This document shows, piece by piece, positions 1 to 8,983 of a stretch of 64,000 nucleotides of DNA. The stretch is taken from contig NZ_BMVP01000005.1 in NCBI RefSeq assembly GCF_014650775.1, forward strand, positions 186,001 through 250,000, read 5' to 3'. The notes under the pieces were generated by a model. That model did not search any database and was not told where the DNA came from. It was given only the letters and a program-made list of their open reading frames with translations. Numbering within the stretch: the stretch's first letter is position 1; each line of letters opens with the position of its first letter. The DNA comes from Streptomyces cirratus. GTDB taxonomy: Bacteria > Actinomycetota > Actinomycetes > Streptomycetales > Streptomycetaceae. The translations under genes were made by a program, and so were the position numbers.

Positions 1-1457
1 AGGAAGGGGAGCGTCGAGCCGCCGAGCAGGAACGCGCCGATGGAGGAGACGGTGTTCAAGGTGGTGAATCCGTCGGCGGCGAGGTAGTCGGCGTAGCGGC
101 GCGGCATGCCTTCGGCGCCCAGCCAGTGCTGGACGAGGAAGGTGAGGTGGAAGCCGATGAACAGGGTCCAGAAGTGGATCTTGCCGAGGCGTTCGTCGAG
201 CATGGTGCCGGTCATCTTCGGCCACCAGAAGTAGAAGCCGGCGAACGTCGCGAACACCACCGTGCCGAACACCACGTAGTGGAAGTGGGCGACGACGAAG
301 TAGGTGTCGGTGACGTGGAAGTCCATCGGCGGCGAGGCCAGGATGATGCCGGTCAGACCGCCGAAGAGGAACGTCACCAGGAACCCGATGGACCACAGCA
401 TCGGCGTCTCGAAGGAGATCGAGCCCTTCCACATCGTGCCGATCCAGTTGAAGAACTTCACTCCCGTCGGCACGGCGATCAGGAACGTCATGAAGGAGAA
501 GAAGGGCAGCAGCACGGCCTGCGTGGCGAACATGTGGTGCGCCCACACCGTCACCGACAGCCCCGCGATCGCGATGGTCGCCCCGACCAGGCCGAGGTAG
601 CCGAACACCGGCTTGCGGGAGAAGACGGGGAGGATCTCGGTGATGATCCCGAAGAACGGCAGGGCGATGATGTAGACCTCGGGATGCCCGAAGAACCAGA
701 ACAGGTGCTGCCACAGGATGGGCCCGCCGTTGGACGGGTCGAAGACGTGCGCGCCGAACTTCCGGTCCGCCTCCAGCACCAGCAGAGCCGCCGCCAGGAC
801 CGGGAAGGCGAAGAGGACGAGCACCGAGGTCAGCAGGATGTTCCAGGTGAAGATCGGCATCCGGAACATCGTCATCCCGGGCGAGCGCATGCAGATGATC
901 GTGGTGACGAAGTTGACGGCGCCGAGGATCGTCCCGAAGCCCGACATGGCCAGCCCCATGATCCACATGTCGCCGCCGATGTACGGGGTCCGCTCCACGC
1001 TGCTGAGCGGCGTGTAGGCGGTCCAGCCGAAGTCGGCGCTGCCCTGGGGGGTGAGCAGGCTCGCCACGACGATGATGCCGCCGAAGAGGAACAGCCAGAA
1101 CGAGAGCATGTTCAGGCGCGGGAAGGCGACGTCCGGCGCGCCGATCTGCAGGGGCATGATCGCGTTGGCGAACCCGGCGAAGGTAGGCGTCGCGAAGAAC
1201 AACAGCATGATCGTGCCGTGCAACGTGAAGATCTGGTTGTACTGCTCCTGCGACACGATCTGCATACCCGGCCGGGCCAGCTCCGCCCTCAGCAGGAGGG
1301 CGAGCACGCCACCGATGACGAAGAAGACGAACGAGGCGATCAGGTAGAGGTGCCCGATCTTCTTGTGGTCCGTCGTCGACAGCCAGGCCACCACTACCTG
1401 TCCCACGGTTCTGCCCCGCGTGGGAACGGGAGCGATCGGCTCGGTGACAGTGGTCAT
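1..1457 (-). CDS. ctaD: Cytochrome c oxidase subunit I (3' end outside window)
   Basis: Catalytic heme-copper subunit of the aa3-type terminal oxidase, a polytopic membrane protein that reduces O2 and pumps protons. The reverse strand reads [15 protein letters not shown], then [17 protein letters not shown] and many hydrophobic helices. Visible ligands and signatures are the CuB motif HPEVY, the HHMF pair, HFHYVVFG, and near the window edge [19 protein letters not shown], all typical of CtaD. The start is ATG at 1457, preceded by a GGGGAT ribosome site. About 485 codons are present; the family is about 550-580 residues, so the missing part is the C-terminal tail. Streptomyces often carry more than one ctaD copy. 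I see no ctaC or ctaE beside it, so this may be a paralogue away from the main operon. Confidence 0.95.
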   Translation of the reverse strand, partial: MTTVTEPIAPVPTRGRTVGQVVVAWLSTTDHKKIGHLYLIASFVFFVIGGVLALLLRAELARPGMQIVSQEQYNQIFTLHGTIMLLFFATPTFAGFANAIMPLQIGAPDVAFPRLNMLSFWLFLFGGIIVVASLLTPQGSADFGWTAYTPLSSVERTPYIGGDMWIMGLAMSGFGTILGAVNFVTTIICMRSPGMTMFRMPIFTWNILLTSVLVLFAFPVLAAALLVLEADRKFGAHVFDPSNGGPILWQHLFWFFGHPEVYIIALPFFGIITEILPVFSRKPVFGYLGLVGATIAIAGLSVTVWAHHMFATQAVLLPFFSFMTFLIAVPTGVKFFNWIGTMWKGSISFETPMLWSIGFLVTFLFGGLTGIILASPPMDFHVTDTYFVVAHFHYVVFGTVVFATFAGFYFWWPKMTGTMLDERLGKIHFWTLFIGFHLTFLVQHWLGAEGMPRRYADYLAADGFTTLNTVSSIGAFLLGGSTLPF

Positions 1458-1611
1458 ACGGATCCCCTGGGCATCGTCGGACGGCGACGGGTGCGGTCTC
1501 GCGGGGGCAGCCGGCTCCGGCTGCCCGCACACGTCCTTCCTGTCTACTGCCACGACCGGCACGAAGCCCGGCGGCGTGCACGCGCGTACGGGTGAAGGTG
1601 GGGCCGCGGTG

Positions 1612-2742
1612 TCAGCCCGGCTTCCCGCCGCCCAGCAGGTTGTGGCGCATCAGGCGGGTGATGTCCTTCGCCGTGACGATGCCGACGAGACGGCCGTCGT
1701 CGACGACGAGCACACGCGTACCGGTGGCCGTGCTGAGGCGGTCGAGGGCCTCGGTCAGGAGCTCACCGGAAGAGGCGACCGCACACCGTGCGAGCGGGGT
1801 CGCCACGTCGCGCACCTGGGTGGTGTCCCGCAGCGGGCCCTGGACCGCGCCCAGCCTGCGCAGTTCCACGACGCCGCTGGGGTGCCCGTCGAAGTCGAGC
1901 AGCGGCACGGCGGAGTGGCGCGACGGGAGCGCCACCTCCTCGATGAAGCGGCGCACGGTCAGCCAGTCGGCGCCGGTGGCCACCGGGCTGCTCATGGCGT
2001 CGGCGACCCGGACGCCCTGCAGGGCCGTGCCGATGACGGCGCGCTGGCGTTCCGCGCCCGCGACCACCATGACGAACAGGCCGGTGAAGACCAGCCACAG
2101 CCCGCCCGAGGACCCGCGCAGCAGCGAGACCCAGCCGGCGCCCATGAGCAGGACTCCCAGCACCTGGCCGCTACGGGATGCCGCTCGGTCGGCGCGGTCC
2201 CGGTCCCCGGTGCGCCACCACAGCAGGGCCTGGACGACTCGGCCGCCGTCCAGCGGTGCGGCGGGCAGCAGGTTGAACACCCCGAGGGCCAGGTTCACCC
2301 AGCCGAGCCAGCCGAGGACGGCTCCCGGCACGGCCCAGCCCGGCAGCGTGTTCAGGCCGATGCCCGCTCCGAGGGCCGCGCCGCCGATGACCAGGCTGGT
2401 CAGCGGGCCGCTGACGGCGACCGCGAAGGCCGCCGCCGCGCTCTGGGGGCGGCCCATGCGGGTCATGCCGCCCAGGGCCCACAGTGTCACGTCCTGTACG
2501 GAGATCTTCTTGCGGCGGGCCATCGCGGCGTGCGCCGCCTCGTGCAGCAGCAGGCTCGCCATCAGCAACAGGGCCCCGATGGCGCTGGCGAGGGTGTACA
2601 CGGCGTTCGAATGGCCCGGCGTCCAGAGGGGGAGGGTCCGGCGGCCGAGGCCGTACGCGAGGAAGACCGCCAGCAGGGGCACGCTCCAGTGCATGCGCAG
2701 CGGTACGCCGACCACGCGTCCCACGGGGACCGAGCCGTTCAT
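1612..2742 (-). CDS. Site-2-protease-like M50 membrane metallopeptidase with CBS pair
   Basis: Predicted intramembrane zinc protease of the M50/SpoIVFB group, 376 residues. The zinc motif HEAAH is at about residues 67-71 in a hydrophobic helix, and the second signature LDGG is at about 164-167, supplying the third ligand Asp. Several further membrane segments run to about residue 230. The C-terminal 130 residues are a tandem CBS pair (VADAMSSPV..., VRDVATPL..., [18 protein letters not shown]), likely sensing a nucleotide ligand. I chose ATG 2742 because GGAGAGG precedes it; an in-frame extension to 2856 is arginine/glycine rich and looks spurious. M50 enzymes of this type cleave membrane anti-sigma factors or signal-peptide remnants; the substrate here is unknown. 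Confidence 0.88.
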   Translation of the reverse strand: MNGSVPVGRVVGVPLRMHWSVPLLAVFLAYGLGRRTLPLWTPGHSNAVYTLASAIGALLLMASLLLHEAAHAAMARRKKISVQDVTLWALGGMTRMGRPQSAAAAFAVAVSGPLTSLVIGGAALGAGIGLNTLPGWAVPGAVLGWLGWVNLALGVFNLLPAAPLDGGRVVQALLWWRTGDRDRADRAASRSGQVLGVLLMGAGWVSLLRGSSGGLWLVFTGLFVMVVAGAERQRAVIGTALQGVRVADAMSSPVATGADWLTVRRFIEEVALPSRHSAVPLLDFDGHPSGVVELRRLGAVQGPLRDTTQVRDVATPLARCAVASSGELLTEALDRLSTATGTRVLVVDDGRLVGIVTAKDITRLMRHNLLGGGKPG

Positions 2743-2855
2743 GGCCTCTCCAGCCGGCCCGGCGTGTCCGGTCCACCCGGGCCGCACCGCGCGACCCGTA
2801 CCCCGTGGACCGGACGGCCGGGGCCTCACCTCCAGTGTCCCTCGCGGCCACAGCA

Positions 2856-3485
2856 CTAGCCGGGTGACGGACTGTGCCCGGGGGCGTGGAAAGCGTCACC
2901 GCCGGAGGCCTCTCCAGGGCCGGCGTCGTGGCCCGCCTCCCCGTGACCGGCGTCCCCGGGCCGGGCGTCGTGACCGGCGTCCCCGGGCCGGGCGTCGTGA
3001 CCGGCGTCCCCGGGCCGGGCGTCGTGACCGGCGTCCCCGGGCTGGGCGTCCTCGTGCCCGGGGCCGTGCGCGTCGCCGGTCTCCACCTTGCCGCCCAGGC
3101 GCTCCCGCAGGGGCGCCAGGGCCTCGGCGGAAGCGGCGGTGACCACCCACCGGTCGCCGACGAGGTAGGTCCCGCCGTACACGCGGGACTCCGCCAGCCA
3201 CGCGCGCTGGCCCTCATCGGCGGTGAAGGTCGCGATCCGGTAGCCGGCGGCCCCCGCCCCGCACGCCCCTTCCCGCAGCTCCTCGGCGTCGACGGTGATC
3301 TCGGCGGTGCAGCCGAGGGCCGCCGCCAGGTCCTGGACGCTGACGTGGCTCGCCTGCGGGGAGGCGACGGCGGCCGGGCGGGTCTTCGCGTGCCCGGTGC
3401 CGCACCCGCCGCACAGCAGTGAGGTGAGCAGCACGGCGACGCAGGGCGCCAGGTGGCGGGCGGTGACACGGGGTGGTTCCGGCAT
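2856..3485 (-). CDS. Putative lipoprotein with C-terminal DARPGDAGH repeats
   Basis: Secreted lipoprotein of 209 residues with no recognised function. A type II signal peptide ends in the lipobox LLCGGC at about residues 23-28. The central 100 residues (QDLAAALGCTAEITVDAEELREG..., YLVGDRWVV) form a small conserved-looking globular domain. The C-terminus is a low-complexity tail in which the 9-residue unit DARPGDAGH is repeated, encoded by four near-identical 27-bp units. ATG 3485 is preceded by an AGGGAG site. It lies in the same orientation as the lipoprotein upstream (3526-4614), 40 bp away, so the two may be co-transcribed. Repeat number could vary between strains. Confidence 0.75.
   Translation of the reverse strand: MPEPPRVTARHLAPCVAVLLTSLLCGGCGTGHAKTRPAAVASPQASHVSVQDLAAALGCTAEITVDAEELREGACGAGAAGYRIATFTADEGQRAWLAESRVYGGTYLVGDRWVVTAASAEALAPLRERLGGKVETGDAHGPGHEDAQPGDAGHDARPGDAGHDARPGDAGHDARPGDAGHGEAGHDAGPGEASGGDAFHAPGHSPSPG
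2943..3050 (-). repeat. Four tandem 27-bp coding repeats
   Basis: Units begin at 2943, 2970, 2997 and 3024 and are nearly identical. The last differs slightly. Each encodes one 9-residue DARPGDAGH-type unit of the lipoprotein tail, so gain or loss of a unit keeps the reading frame. Confidence 0.9.
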
Positions 3486-3525
3486 GTCCGGCTCTCCCTC
3501 GCAGAGATGGGTGGGGGGCTACCGG

Positions 3526-4614
3526 CTAGCGCTCGGCGGGCACCTTCTTGCCGGCGTCGTCCACGGCGAACCAGAGGCCCTGCTTGTTGTGTCCGTTGGT
3601 CTGGCCGGGCTGGGTGTCGCCGGTGAACAGGTAGACGGGCCAGCAGTCGATCGTCAATTGCTGTGTCCCGTCCGGCCGCTTCACCGATCCGACGAGGCCT
3701 GCCGCAATTCCGGACACCTTCGTCTTGTCCACCGGCGCGGCGGGCTTCCAGGTGTCCAGGCAGGCGTCGAGGCAGCCGAATTTCATCGGCCAGGCACTGT
3801 CCTTGTTGAACCGGTACAGGGTGCGCCCCTGTCCGTCCACGAGGATCTTCCCGAGTTTCGCGTCGGTGGCGACGGAGAGTTCCGTACCGGCCCGGGCGTT
3901 CATATCGCCCATACCGCTTCCCGTGCCGCTTCCCATTCCGCTGCCCATTCCCGCACCCATGGCCCCGGTGGCGGGCGTCCCGGGTTTTTGGCCGCCCTTC
4001 TGGTCGACGGCCTTCTTGCCGTCGGCAGCCAGTGCGTGCCAGGTACCGCCGACACCTTCACCCTTGGCCTCCCCGGCCTGGGTGTCCTTGGCGTAGCGGT
4101 ACACGGGCCAGCCGCCGAGGGTGAGCTGCTTGCTGCCGTCGGCCCGGGTGACCTCGCCGAGCTGGGAGGCGTCGATGCCCTGGGCGGCCGAGGCGTCCGC
4201 CGCGGGTACGGGCGGCCAGGCGGTGGCGCAGTCGCCGGAGCAGTTCGACGTGGGGGGCTTGGCGGTGTCCTTGTCGAAACGGTAGAGGGTGAGGCCGGCG
4301 CTGTCGGTGACCACGCTGCCCACGTTCGCGATGTCCCGTACGGCGAGCTGGCCGGCCCGCACGGAGGTCGCGGGCTCCACGCCCCCGTAGCCGGATCCGG
4401 CCGCTTGGGCCGCTCCGGCCGCGGGATCCGCTCCCGAGCCGCCGGAGCCGTAACCGCTGCCGTACCCGTTCCCGATGGCTTTGCTGTCCCCGACCGGCTG
4501 TACGGAATTTCCCGAGCGGCCGGCGTTGGTCCCACCGCTCCCGCATCCGGCCGCCAGTACCAGTACCGCCATCACCGATCCGGCGGCGGCTGCCCCACGA
4601 CGCTTGTTGTTCAC
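3526..4614 (-). CDS. COG4315-type secreted-repeat lipoprotein (SCO0930-like)
   Basis: A 362-residue lipoprotein: basic N-terminus, hydrophobic stretch and lipobox LAAGC at about residues 20-24, then a Gly/Ser-rich linker. Two copies of the secreted repeat of unknown function (PF03640 type) follow. Visible blocks are LTLYRFDKD, CSGDCATAWPP and GWPVYRYAKD in the first half, and RTLYRFNKD, CLDACLDTWKP and CWPVYLFTGD in the second. The start is GTG at 4614 with an AGGGAG site. Related lipoproteins have been discussed in connection with redox or heme functions, but the role is not established. Its neighbours are a NuoF-like/ferredoxin protein and a ferric-reductase-like membrane protein, so an extracytoplasmic electron-transfer role is a reasonable inference. 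Confidence 0.85.
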   Translation of the reverse strand: MNNKRRGAAAAGSVMAVLVLAAGCGSGGTNAGRSGNSVQPVGDSKAIGNGYGSGYGSGGSGADPAAGAAQAAGSGYGGVEPATSVRAGQLAVRDIANVGSVVTDSAGLTLYRFDKDTAKPPTSNCSGDCATAWPPVPAADASAAQGIDASQLGEVTRADGSKQLTLGGWPVYRYAKDTQAGEAKGEGVGGTWHALAADGKKAVDQKGGQKPGTPATGAMGAGMGSGMGSGTGSGMGDMNARAGTELSVATDAKLGKILVDGQGRTLYRFNKDSAWPMKFGCLDACLDTWKPAAPVDKTKVSGIAAGLVGSVKRPDGTQQLTIDCWPVYLFTGDTQPGQTNGHNKQGLWFAVDDAGKKVPAER

Positions 4615-4764
4615 GGTTGCTCACTCCCTGCGTTTCCATTCGGTGTTTCCTCTTCCTGGGTCATTCATAAAGCCTGGGAAGCCCTCCGAATTCGAATGGA
4701 CTGGAATTTGTCAGATCGCGCCAAATGCTGAACTGGGCCCGGCCGCAGCCGTTCACGGCCGCGC

Positions 4765-6213
4765 TCATTCCTGGATGCGCAGGGCCAGCGCCGGGCAGCG
4801 GCGGACCGCCCGCAGCGCCTTCGGCCGCAGCCGCCCCGGCACGGGCATGACCCCTTGGGCCGGGTAGCCGTCGGCGTCCAGCCGGACGATGTCGGGCAGC
4901 AGGTCCACGCAGAGCCCGTGGCCCTTGCACAGCGTCCAGTCCACGACGAGCCGTTCGGGGTTCTCGTCGGCCGGCAGGGGCAGGGCGCCCAGGACGCGCC
5001 GCCCGCAGCCGCTGCCCAGCGCGTGGTCGCGGAACTCGTCGGGGAACACGGCGAGCGCGGAGGCCACGAAGGCGGAGGTGCCGTCGGGGTGACTGCACGC
5101 CCCGCGGCCGAGCACCGAGCGCATCCGCGCCTGGACGGCTTCCAGTGCGGGCCGGCCGCCACCGCCGACGAGGGCGTCCACCGCGTCGGCGAGCGAGGGC
5201 AGTCCCCGCGCGCACGGCCCGCACTGCCCGGCGGACTCGTCCGCCATCCAGCGGGTGACGCGGGCGACTTCCCCGGCCGGGCAGGTGTCGTGGGGCAGCG
5301 GCAGCACGGCGCCCGCTCCCAGGACGGCGTCGTACGAGGCGAGCGAGTTGCGCGAGAGCGCGGCGGAGCGGGCGGCGGGCGGGGCCAGCCAGCGACCGTG
5401 GTAGCCGCCGACCAGGACGCCCTGGCCCGGTTCCGATCCGCAGAGGTCCAGGACGTACGCCAGGGACGTCCCGGTCGGCACTTCGACGACCGTGGCTCCC
5501 CCGACGGTCAGCAGGACGGTGCCCGGCTCGTCGTCGAGGCCCGCCACGCGGTACTCGGCCGCTCCCAGCCGTGCGGCGACGGCGAGTTGGGCGTAGGTCT
5601 CGGTGTTGGACAGCAGGGTCGGCAGGCCGCCGAGTCCCCGCTCGCTGGTCCGCACCTTCTGCCCGGACGGCAGTGCGGGTCCGCCCTCGATCCCGTTGAT
5701 CAGGGCGGTGCCCTCCCCCGTGACGAAGCGTTCGGGGAGCCGGGCCACCCGGACCCGGCGGTCCGCCGCGGCGCGTTCGGCCACGGCGGCGCGCAGCGAG
5801 CCCTCCACGTCGTCGCGGGTGACGCCGATGACCACCTCCTCGGCGCCGAGCGCGTCGGCGGCCAGCAGTGCCCCGTCGAGCACCAGGTGCGGGACGTGCA
5901 GCAGCAGGGCGGTGTCCTTGAGGCAACTGGGCTCGCCCTCGCTGCCGTTGACGACGACGGCGGTGCGGCCGTCGCGGGCCCGGGCGGAGCGGGTGACGGC
6001 GCGCAGTTTGCGGGCGAAGGGGAAGCCCGCTCCGCCGCGCCCCTTGAGCTCCACGCTCTCGGCGAGCCGCACCAGTTCCTCGGCGGGGTAGCGGGACAGC
6101 GTCCCGTGCACGGTGAGGTGCCCGGCGAGGTCGAGACGCGGCGCGGCGTCGAGCCCCGCCAGCAGCCGGGGCATGCCCACGCAGCCGAGGGCGGGGCGGG
6201 ACACGCCGGTCAC
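4765..6213 (-). CDS. NuoF-like flavoprotein with C-terminal ferredoxin domain
   Basis: A 482-residue protein related to the NADH-binding NuoF subunit of complex I. The FMN/NADH motif KGRGGAGFPFARKL is at about residues 57-70 and VVNGSEGEPSCLKD follows. The iron-sulfur region reads ESAGQCGPCARG...GACSHPDG, so the first Cys of the NuoF motif ESCGxCxPC is Ala here. The last 70 residues are a short ferredoxin domain (CKGHGLC...RCPALAL) with three cysteines, as in 3Fe-4S ferredoxins. The GTG start at 6213 overlaps the upstream stop (GTGA), which implies translational coupling with the ferric-reductase-like gene. It probably passes electrons from NAD(P)H through FMN and Fe-S to that membrane partner. 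It is not part of a nuo operon. Confidence 0.87.
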   Translation of the reverse strand: MTGVSRPALGCVGMPRLLAGLDAAPRLDLAGHLTVHGTLSRYPAEELVRLAESVELKGRGGAGFPFARKLRAVTRSARARDGRTAVVVNGSEGEPSCLKDTALLLHVPHLVLDGALLAADALGAEEVVIGVTRDDVEGSLRAAVAERAAADRRVRVARLPERFVTGEGTALINGIEGGPALPSGQKVRTSERGLGGLPTLLSNTETYAQLAVAARLGAAEYRVAGLDDEPGTVLLTVGGATVVEVPTGTSLAYVLDLCGSEPGQGVLVGGYHGRWLAPPAARSAALSRNSLASYDAVLGAGAVLPLPHDTCPAGEVARVTRWMADESAGQCGPCARGLPSLADAVDALVGGGGRPALEAVQARMRSVLGRGACSHPDGTSAFVASALAVFPDEFRDHALGSGCGRRVLGALPLPADENPERLVVDWTLCKGHGLCVDLLPDIVRLDADGYPAQGVMPVPGRLRPKALRAVRRCPALALRIQE

Positions 6214-7352
6214 TGGCGCCCCCGCGCCCCGCCGAGCGGTTCACCGGGGCGGTCGGCCACGCCGAGCCGGCTCGGTATGAACACGGCGGGGTACGGCGGC
6301 GCGCCGTACGGGGGCGCGGGGTACGGCGGCGGATACGGCGGCGGGGCCGGCCTGGACGCAGCCGCCGGAGCGGCCGCAGCCCGGGCGACGAGCAGCGGAT
6401 CACCGGGCAGCGGACCGCCGGGCAGCGGATCACCCGGCAGCGGACCGGGGCCCGTCCCGCCCGCGGCGGCCGGCTGTGTCTGGCGGGCAAGCCGGGCGGT
6501 GAGCCGGGCCGCCGCCCATTCGGCGGGTTTGCGCAGGAACGGCCTCGGCGTACGCGGCGGGCCCTGCCCGGGCGTACGCGGCGGGGGCGGCGGCGCGACG
6601 GGCGGACGGGCCGGAAGTGCGCGCAGCCGCGCCCGCAGCCGCACGACGAGGACGGCGGCGACGCCGGCCAGGCAGAGCCCGTACGCCACGGTCACCCAAC
6701 TCGCGGCGGGGCGACCGGCTTTGAGGCCGTGCACCAGTGACGCGCCCCAGGCGGGGTACGCGCCCATGTGCAGGGCCCGCCACCACAGCGAGCGGCCCTT
6801 GGTGGCGAAGGCGCTGCGGGCCGCGCCCGAGACGGCCACGGCGACGAAGAGGTACCCGGCCAGTGTGCCGAGTCCGATCAGTACGGGCCGGTCGGGGTCG
6901 GCGAACGGCAGGACGGCGGATGCGGCGCCGGTCTGCGACTGCGCGACCTTGACCCATATGTGCAGGGCGAGGAAGGCCAGTCCCGCGACGCCGAGTCCGC
7001 GGTGCACTCCTTGGGCGACGAGCCGGTGGCCGGACGCCAGGAGCGTGCGGTCGGTGGCGGCCAGGCCCCAGAGGACCGTGGAGGTGAGCGAGACGAGCGA
7101 CAGGACGCCCGCGCCGTAGTCCAGGAATTCCCACAGCCGGGTCAGTGCGCCGGCCCGGACCGCCACCGTCAGCGAGACGAGGCCGGCGAGGGCGGCGGCG
7201 GACAGTGCGGCGGGGTGCAGCCCCCCGGCGGCGGACAGCAGCGGCGGCCGGCGCACGGCGCGCCGTCCCGCCGCCGCGGTGACCGTACCGGCGTGGCGTC
7301 TGGTGCGGCGGGCCCTGTGAGAGCGTGGCGTACGGGGCTGGGGCAAGGGCAT
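6210..7352 (-). CDS. Ferric-reductase-like heme b membrane protein
   Basis: A 380-residue integral membrane protein whose central half resembles the ferric reductase/NOX/MsrQ transmembrane domain. It has about six hydrophobic segments with helix-borne histidines (HRLVAQGVHRGLGVAGLAFLALHI, WRALHMGAYPAWGASLVHG) suitable as heme b ligands. The C-terminal 130 residues are a Pro/Gly/Ala/Tyr-rich low-complexity tail with runs such as GGPLPGDP and YPPPYPAPP. The start is ATG 7352 with GGAGAA upstream. It is first in a coupled pair with the NuoF-like gene (4-bp overlap). There is no FAD/NAD reductase domain of its own, so the NuoF-like protein may supply the electrons. Confidence 0.82.
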   Translation of the reverse strand: MPLPQPRTPRSHRARRTRRHAGTVTAAAGRRAVRRPPLLSAAGGLHPAALSAAALAGLVSLTVAVRAGALTRLWEFLDYGAGVLSLVSLTSTVLWGLAATDRTLLASGHRLVAQGVHRGLGVAGLAFLALHIWVKVAQSQTGAASAVLPFADPDRPVLIGLGTLAGYLFVAVAVSGAARSAFATKGRSLWWRALHMGAYPAWGASLVHGLKAGRPAASWVTVAYGLCLAGVAAVLVVRLRARLRALPARPPVAPPPPPRTPGQGPPRTPRPFLRKPAEWAAARLTARLARQTQPAAAGGTGPGPLPGDPLPGGPLPGDPLLVARAAAAPAAASRPAPPPYPPPYPAPPYGAPPYPAVFIPSRLGVADRPGEPLGGARGRQ

Positions 7353-7812
7353 CTGGTTCTCCCATACGCCCGGGCCCGAGCACTCCACCTCGCGCTCGGC
7401 GCCCGGGGGTAGTCGTCGGAACTGATCCGCGGCGGGCGGGAGATGAGGCCTCGCCCGGCCGGGGAGCGGGGGCCGGAGTGCAGAAGCATCGTGGAGCTTC
7501 GCAGCACCTCCACGGGATTTATCGAAACGTGATAATTTCTGGCGCCCGCGCAGTCATCGCATCGAACATCCCCGGAAGATTCCCTTCCAGTGGTGCGGTT
7601 GCGACGAGGTTGACGCCTTGTCCGCCGCCACACCTCCCCGACGGCAAAATCTAGGCAAGGTCGCGGGACTGCAAGTGGATGGCACGCTCCTGGAGGGAGT
7701 ACGAGGCGCCCGAATCACTGCCGGCACTGACGCCGGCGGGGAGCCGGGCGGCCCCGACAGGCCTGTCACCCTCCCACGGGGCAGGCCATACCCCGGCACG
7801 AACGAGGTAACG
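7353..7812. other. Divergent intergenic region
   Basis: 460 bp between the redox operon (minus) and the PucR-type regulator (plus). It holds an inverted repeat TTATCgaaacgtGATAA at 7519-7535 in a locally A+T-rich stretch, a plausible operator or promoter for one of the two units. I see no RNA gene. Confidence 0.5.
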
Positions 7813-8952
7813 ATGTGCGAACTGCTGAACCGCATCTGGTCCCGCCCGCGCGGCGAATGGACCCGGGTCCTGCGGAGGGAACTGCCCGCGCTGGCCGCTG
7901 GGATCGTGGAGGAGCTCGAGGAGAGCATCCCGGGATTTCGCGAACTGATCGCCGACTCCGACGAAGAGGTGGTCAGGCAGCGGGTGGAGACGGCGCTGCT
8001 CACCGCTCTGGGGTACCGGGAGCCTTCCTGCCAGCCTGAGGGCGTGCGGCCGGAAGCCGCCGCGCGGCCCGAACGGGAGCCTTCCGCGAGCGGGCAGCTG
8101 GTGCCCCTCAAGGCCGTTCCCTCACAGCGTTCCCCCGAGGCGGGCGTGACCGCTGCCGAACGCGCTCGGCGGGAGCTCTTCACCGGCCTTACGAGTGACA
8201 TGCCCATGTCTGAAATTGCCCTCTCGGAACTGGCCGCCACGGCCGGATGGCCCCTGCCGGCCACCGTACGCGCCGTCGCCCCGGCCACCCCCGGAGAGAT
8301 GCAGCAGCTGGCGGGCGTACTGGACGACGCCCTCACCGGCATGGTCGGCGGGCAGCCGTGCCTGCTGGTCCCCGCCCCGGATCCGGAAGCCCGCGGACCC
8401 TTGGAGTGCGCGCTGCGCGGGCGGTTCGCCGCCGTCGGGCACCCCGTCGCCCTGCGGGACACCGCCTCCTCGCTGCGCTGGGCACTGCGCCTGCTCAACC
8501 TGACCCCGGCCCGGCCCGGCGCCGAGGCCCGCGCCGTCTTCGTGGACGACCACCTCTCGACCCTGCTGCTGCTCCAGGACGAGCCCCTGGCCCACGCGCT
8601 GGCCGCGCGGTGGCTGCGGCCGCTGGCGGACTTGACCCCGCGCCAGAGCGAGCGGCTGGAAGTGACCCTGCTCGCCTGGCTGGAGGGGGGCGGTGCACCG
8701 GAGGCCGCCAAGGCGCTGAGCGTGCACCCCCAGACGGTGCGCTACCGGATGCGCCAGCTGGAGAAGCTTTTCGGAACGGGCCTGCGTGACCCGCGGACCC
8801 GCTTCGAACTGGAGATGGCCCTGCGCACCCGTCGTCTGATGGCGCAAGTACGGCGCCAGCACTCCAGGGTGAGCCGCCGGGCCCGAGTGGTGACCGCCGA
8901 GTTCCGGCCTCCGCTGGGCGCCGGCCGCATGGCCCGCGTCAACGGACTGTAG
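7813..8952 (+). CDS. PucR/CdaR-type helix-turn-helix transcriptional regulator
   Basis: A 379-residue cytoplasmic regulator. The C-terminal 65 residues carry the PucR-type HTH: LEVTLLAWLEGGGAPEAAKALSVH followed by PQTVRYRMRQLEKLFG, then DPRTRFELEMALRTRRL. The middle has an acidic, effector-like region and the N-terminus a short helical region (RELPALAAGIVEELEESIPGFRELI) seen in many Streptomyces members. The chosen ATG at 7813 follows a GAGG site; the frame is open 195 bp further upstream, but that stretch lacks a ribosome site and looks non-coding. It is divergent from the redox operon and convergent with the sigma factor gene. The target is unknown; the adjacent divergent operon is the obvious candidate. 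Confidence 0.85.
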   Translation: MCELLNRIWSRPRGEWTRVLRRELPALAAGIVEELEESIPGFRELIADSDEEVVRQRVETALLTALGYREPSCQPEGVRPEAAARPEREPSASGQLVPLKAVPSQRSPEAGVTAAERARRELFTGLTSDMPMSEIALSELAATAGWPLPATVRAVAPATPGEMQQLAGVLDDALTGMVGGQPCLLVPAPDPEARGPLECALRGRFAAVGHPVALRDTASSLRWALRLLNLTPARPGAEARAVFVDDHLSTLLLLQDEPLAHALAARWLRPLADLTPRQSERLEVTLLAWLEGGGAPEAAKALSVHPQTVRYRMRQLEKLFGTGLRDPRTRFELEMALRTRRLMAQVRRQHSRVSRRARVVTAEFRPPLGAGRMARVNGL

Positions 8953-8983
8953 ACCCAGCCGTCCGGCCCCGGCCGCTCCCCCG

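Noticed and set aside
126..1595. Long plus-strand open frame of 489 codons
   Set aside because: It is antisense to ctaD, which has clear heme-copper oxidase motifs on the minus strand; long mirror frames are normal at this GC content.
4661..6490. 609-codon Arg/Pro-rich frame on the minus strand
   Set aside because: It is an off-frame shadow of the NuoF-like gene, whose motifs are in a different frame.
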